Below, one piece after another: positions 28,401-30,163 of a DNA stretch of 30,163 bases. The stretch lies in the NCBI GenBank assembly GCA_036897625.1, contig JAYMTA010000380.1:1-30163 (forward strand), written 5' to 3'. Made by a program: the position numbers and the translations under genes. Source of the stretch: Pelargonium cotyledonis (taxonomy: Eukaryota > Streptophyta > Magnoliopsida > Geraniales > Geraniaceae). Each line of letters opens with the position of its first letter. Within the stretch, counting starts at the first letter, position 1. The notes beneath the pieces were generated by a model. That model did no database searches and was not told where the DNA came from. It saw nothing but the letters and a program-made list of their open reading frames with translations.

Positions 28401-29893
28401 CATAATGTTGTTTTGAATACCCTGTTGTGAATGCATGAAACATATCAAGTCTGGTTACTTCCAAACAGCAATCATGGACCTAACACTTCATTACTAGATT
28501 CTGGCATTTGTCTCAATAACCTTAGCCTAACCATATTGTCCTTCGACCATATGCAAGATATGAGTATTTTTCATTTATAGTACCCAATCTTGGAGAGTAC
28601 CCAATCTTGGATCGTACCGGAGGATAATTCAGTACTATCAAACATTTATACATTATTGTCTGAGCAACCAAGGCAAAAATGAGTGTCATGAATTAGATCA
28701 GATATTATACCCGGTGATTCGATTGACCGCATTCTCAGATGTAGAGATCTCCATACACTCCAGATTAGGGCATGAAAACGCAATACAAGCCAACATCGTC
28801 GCATCTATATCACTGCAAGCACAAGAAAGAGTAATGAAAACCAGGCCTACATGATTTTCTTCAAATCTATCCATTATTTACCATAACATATTGAAACCTA
28901 AATTCCCAAATTTTGCTTGGCAAATATATGGATAGATCTAACCATCCAACGTGTGTAGACAAAGACAGCAATTTTAAGCAGCATCATGCAGCTGAAATTA
29001 ATCAGAAATAAAACTAGTTTATCCTTTCAGATTTTCGTAAAAACGCAAATCCTGAAGAAGAAAAAATTGCCAAAGAGCTACACAAAATTTGGTACTGATG
29101 CCAAAATTGATGTTTATGGATGAATCAGTAAGTATCAAAATGATCATGAAATCGATCTAAGCGATTTCTTATGCTAGTTCATCTTTTTCAATAATTAGTT
29201 TGTTGAATGGTTAGCAGATCATACTTATTTAGTCAACTTAATTTAATTAGTTCCATTTCCATCCAAATCAGCTGATCAATCGACAACCAATAGATCTGAT
29301 GCAATCGCACCCAAAAATCCTAACCTTTCCATTCTTAGATAGAGCCTAACAAGATTCGGGCACTTCTGCAGCACCGATCCAACAAATCCGAGCTGAGCCT
29401 TCGGTGGAACCCTAAGTCTCAGCTCCTCCGCCGCTCTCCAAAGCTTCCTCGTCGTCTCTCTCCATACTTTACACACCTTAGCCGCAGACAACAACCCTGC
29501 CGGCGGCAACCTACTCAACACCTCCCACAGACAACTCCCCGGCAGGCCACCGGAACTCAGATCCACCTCCGAATCCCACAATGTAACCTCAAGCTCATCG
29601 TCGTCCGGCTCAGGCGAGTCAGCTCCCTTGACATCAACGTCGTCGAAGGAGAGAGCTCGCCGGAGGTGAGAGTAGGCCTGGCGCGACGGCGGCGGGAGGA
29701 CGGCGGAGAGGTAGGTAGGTGCGGCGATAGCAAGCGAATCGGATGAGTCCGCGGGCGTGGCGGCGGCAGTGGCGCCGATGTGGCAGGAGTGGCCTTTCTT
29801 CGGCTGGCCACACCTCCCGCAGTTGTAGCTTCCTCGCTTCTTGCCGCGCTTGAGATCGGCGGCGGATGGAGTGAAGGCGCCGGCGGCGGACAT
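25481..29893 (-). CDS. FBL17: F-box/LRR protein 17 orthologue
   Basis: Substrate-recognition subunit of an SCF ubiquitin ligase; in Arabidopsis FBL17 targets KRP inhibitors of cyclin-dependent kinase, allowing S-phase entry in pollen and other cells. Eleven minus-strand exons join in frame: 29325-29893, 28711-28812, 27991-28135, 27713-27897, 27406-27510, 27093-27190, 26773-26993, 26616-26682, 26419-26504, 25662-25760 and 25481-25546. This gives 580 residues (Arabidopsis about 593). An N-terminal C25-x2-C28...H35-x-C37 cluster (GSYNCGRCGQPKKGHSC) is followed by an acidic stretch (94-112), an F-box (about 116-155, LPGSCLWEVLSRLPPAGLL) and leucine-rich repeats (CPNLVRLYL, CPNLECMEI, CLTSLKIEGCSNL, CPSLKEISL, YSNLELLDLSG, HARLKKLSLWGCSGL, CPKLEELNLNSC). 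The C-terminus is basic (KKQKRVERR), a possible nuclear signal. The intron 25761-26418 has a GC donor. Confidence 0.95.
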
Positions 29894-29910
29894 GTGGCGG
29901 TTTCGAGATA

Positions 29911-29982
29911 GTAGAGAGAGAAAGAGAAGTGGTTTTGAGAGGAGGTAGAGAGAGAAAGAGAGGGTTTTGAGAGTGTGAGCGA
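29911..29982 (-). repeat. Duplicated CT/GA-rich motif in the FBL17 leader
   Basis: The words tagagagagaaagaga and GGTTTTGAGAG occur twice in the same order within about 72 bp just upstream of the start codon. The leader is therefore a purine-rich/pyrimidine-rich tandem duplication. Confidence 0.7.
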
Positions 29983-30033
29983 TGAAAATAAAGGGTGGGA
30001 GTTTGGTCAGGTGGCGCGGGAGATGATAGATTG

Positions 30034-30041
30034 TTTCGCGC
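30034..30041 (-). promoter_or_regulatory. E2F-like binding site upstream of FBL17
   Basis: TTTCGCGC fits the E2F consensus TTTSSCGS and lies about 141 bp upstream of the FBL17 ATG. A second GC-rich word (GGCGCGGGA, 30013-30021) nearby is a looser match. Arabidopsis FBL17 is known to be controlled by the RBR-E2F module, so the site has a plausible role. Binding itself is inferred. Confidence 0.65.
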
Positions 30042-30163
30042 GCTGGTTTTTAAAGTAAGAAAATAAATAATTGTGACTATGCGTTTTTTAAACTGTAACG
30101 TTAAATGGTCCAGATTGGTTGGTACATGCAAATATAAAAGAGTATTCAATTTAATTTTCTTTT

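Overview
This window looks like nuclear DNA of a flowering plant, probably a eudicot. Genes are split by short AT-rich introns, intergenic DNA is AT-rich and full of small transposons, and the three clear multi-exon genes read as orthologues of Arabidopsis proteins: a PP2C of the At1g47380 type, mitochondrial SSB of the At4g11060 type, and the F-box protein FBL17. I cannot name the species from the sequence. No tRNA, rRNA, CRISPR array or bacterial-type operon was found.

Positions 1-10,400 hold a tandem array of mTERF-family genes, all on the minus strand and at several stages of decay. One copy (2547-3683) is intact. One is intact up to the left window edge (1-985). One is full length but carries a single nonsense codon (5943-7103). 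One has several deletions (7749-8801). Two lack the 5' part (about 1228-1682 and 9774-10401), and at least one is a scrambled relic (about 5325-5560). Shared non-coding blocks between the copies show that the duplication unit included flanking DNA. This is birth-and-death evolution of organelle-targeted helical-repeat proteins.

Positions 10,400-13,800 are a transposon-rich spacer with a tRNA-type SINE, a small retroposon with a 15-bp target duplication, a TA-flanked Stowaway-like MITE and a decayed relative of it. Positions 13,840-17,175 (+) carry the PP2C gene, with seven coding exons and a probable intron in the 5' leader. It converges on the mitochondrial SSB gene (minus, 18,690-22,086), whose introns contain a nested TIR element, an RTE-type LINE relic and an internal tandem duplication. 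Upstream of SSB lie a 130-codon open frame of unknown function, a decayed copy of one SSB exon, a long TA/TATG microsatellite, a 66-bp MITE and a polyadenylated retrocopy-like segment. Positions 25,481-29,893 (minus) carry FBL17 in 11 exons, with an E2F-like site upstream.

The genes do not form one pathway: mTERF and SSB proteins act on organellar nucleic acids, FBL17 acts in the cell cycle, and the PP2C is a signalling phosphatase. The most notable points are the graded decay of the mTERF array, two GC-AG introns in unrelated neighbouring genes, the internal duplication in SSB intron 1 that created a cryptic 31-nt exon, and the shared 27-bp deletion linking two distant mTERF relics. I found nothing that I would call a wholly new biological system.
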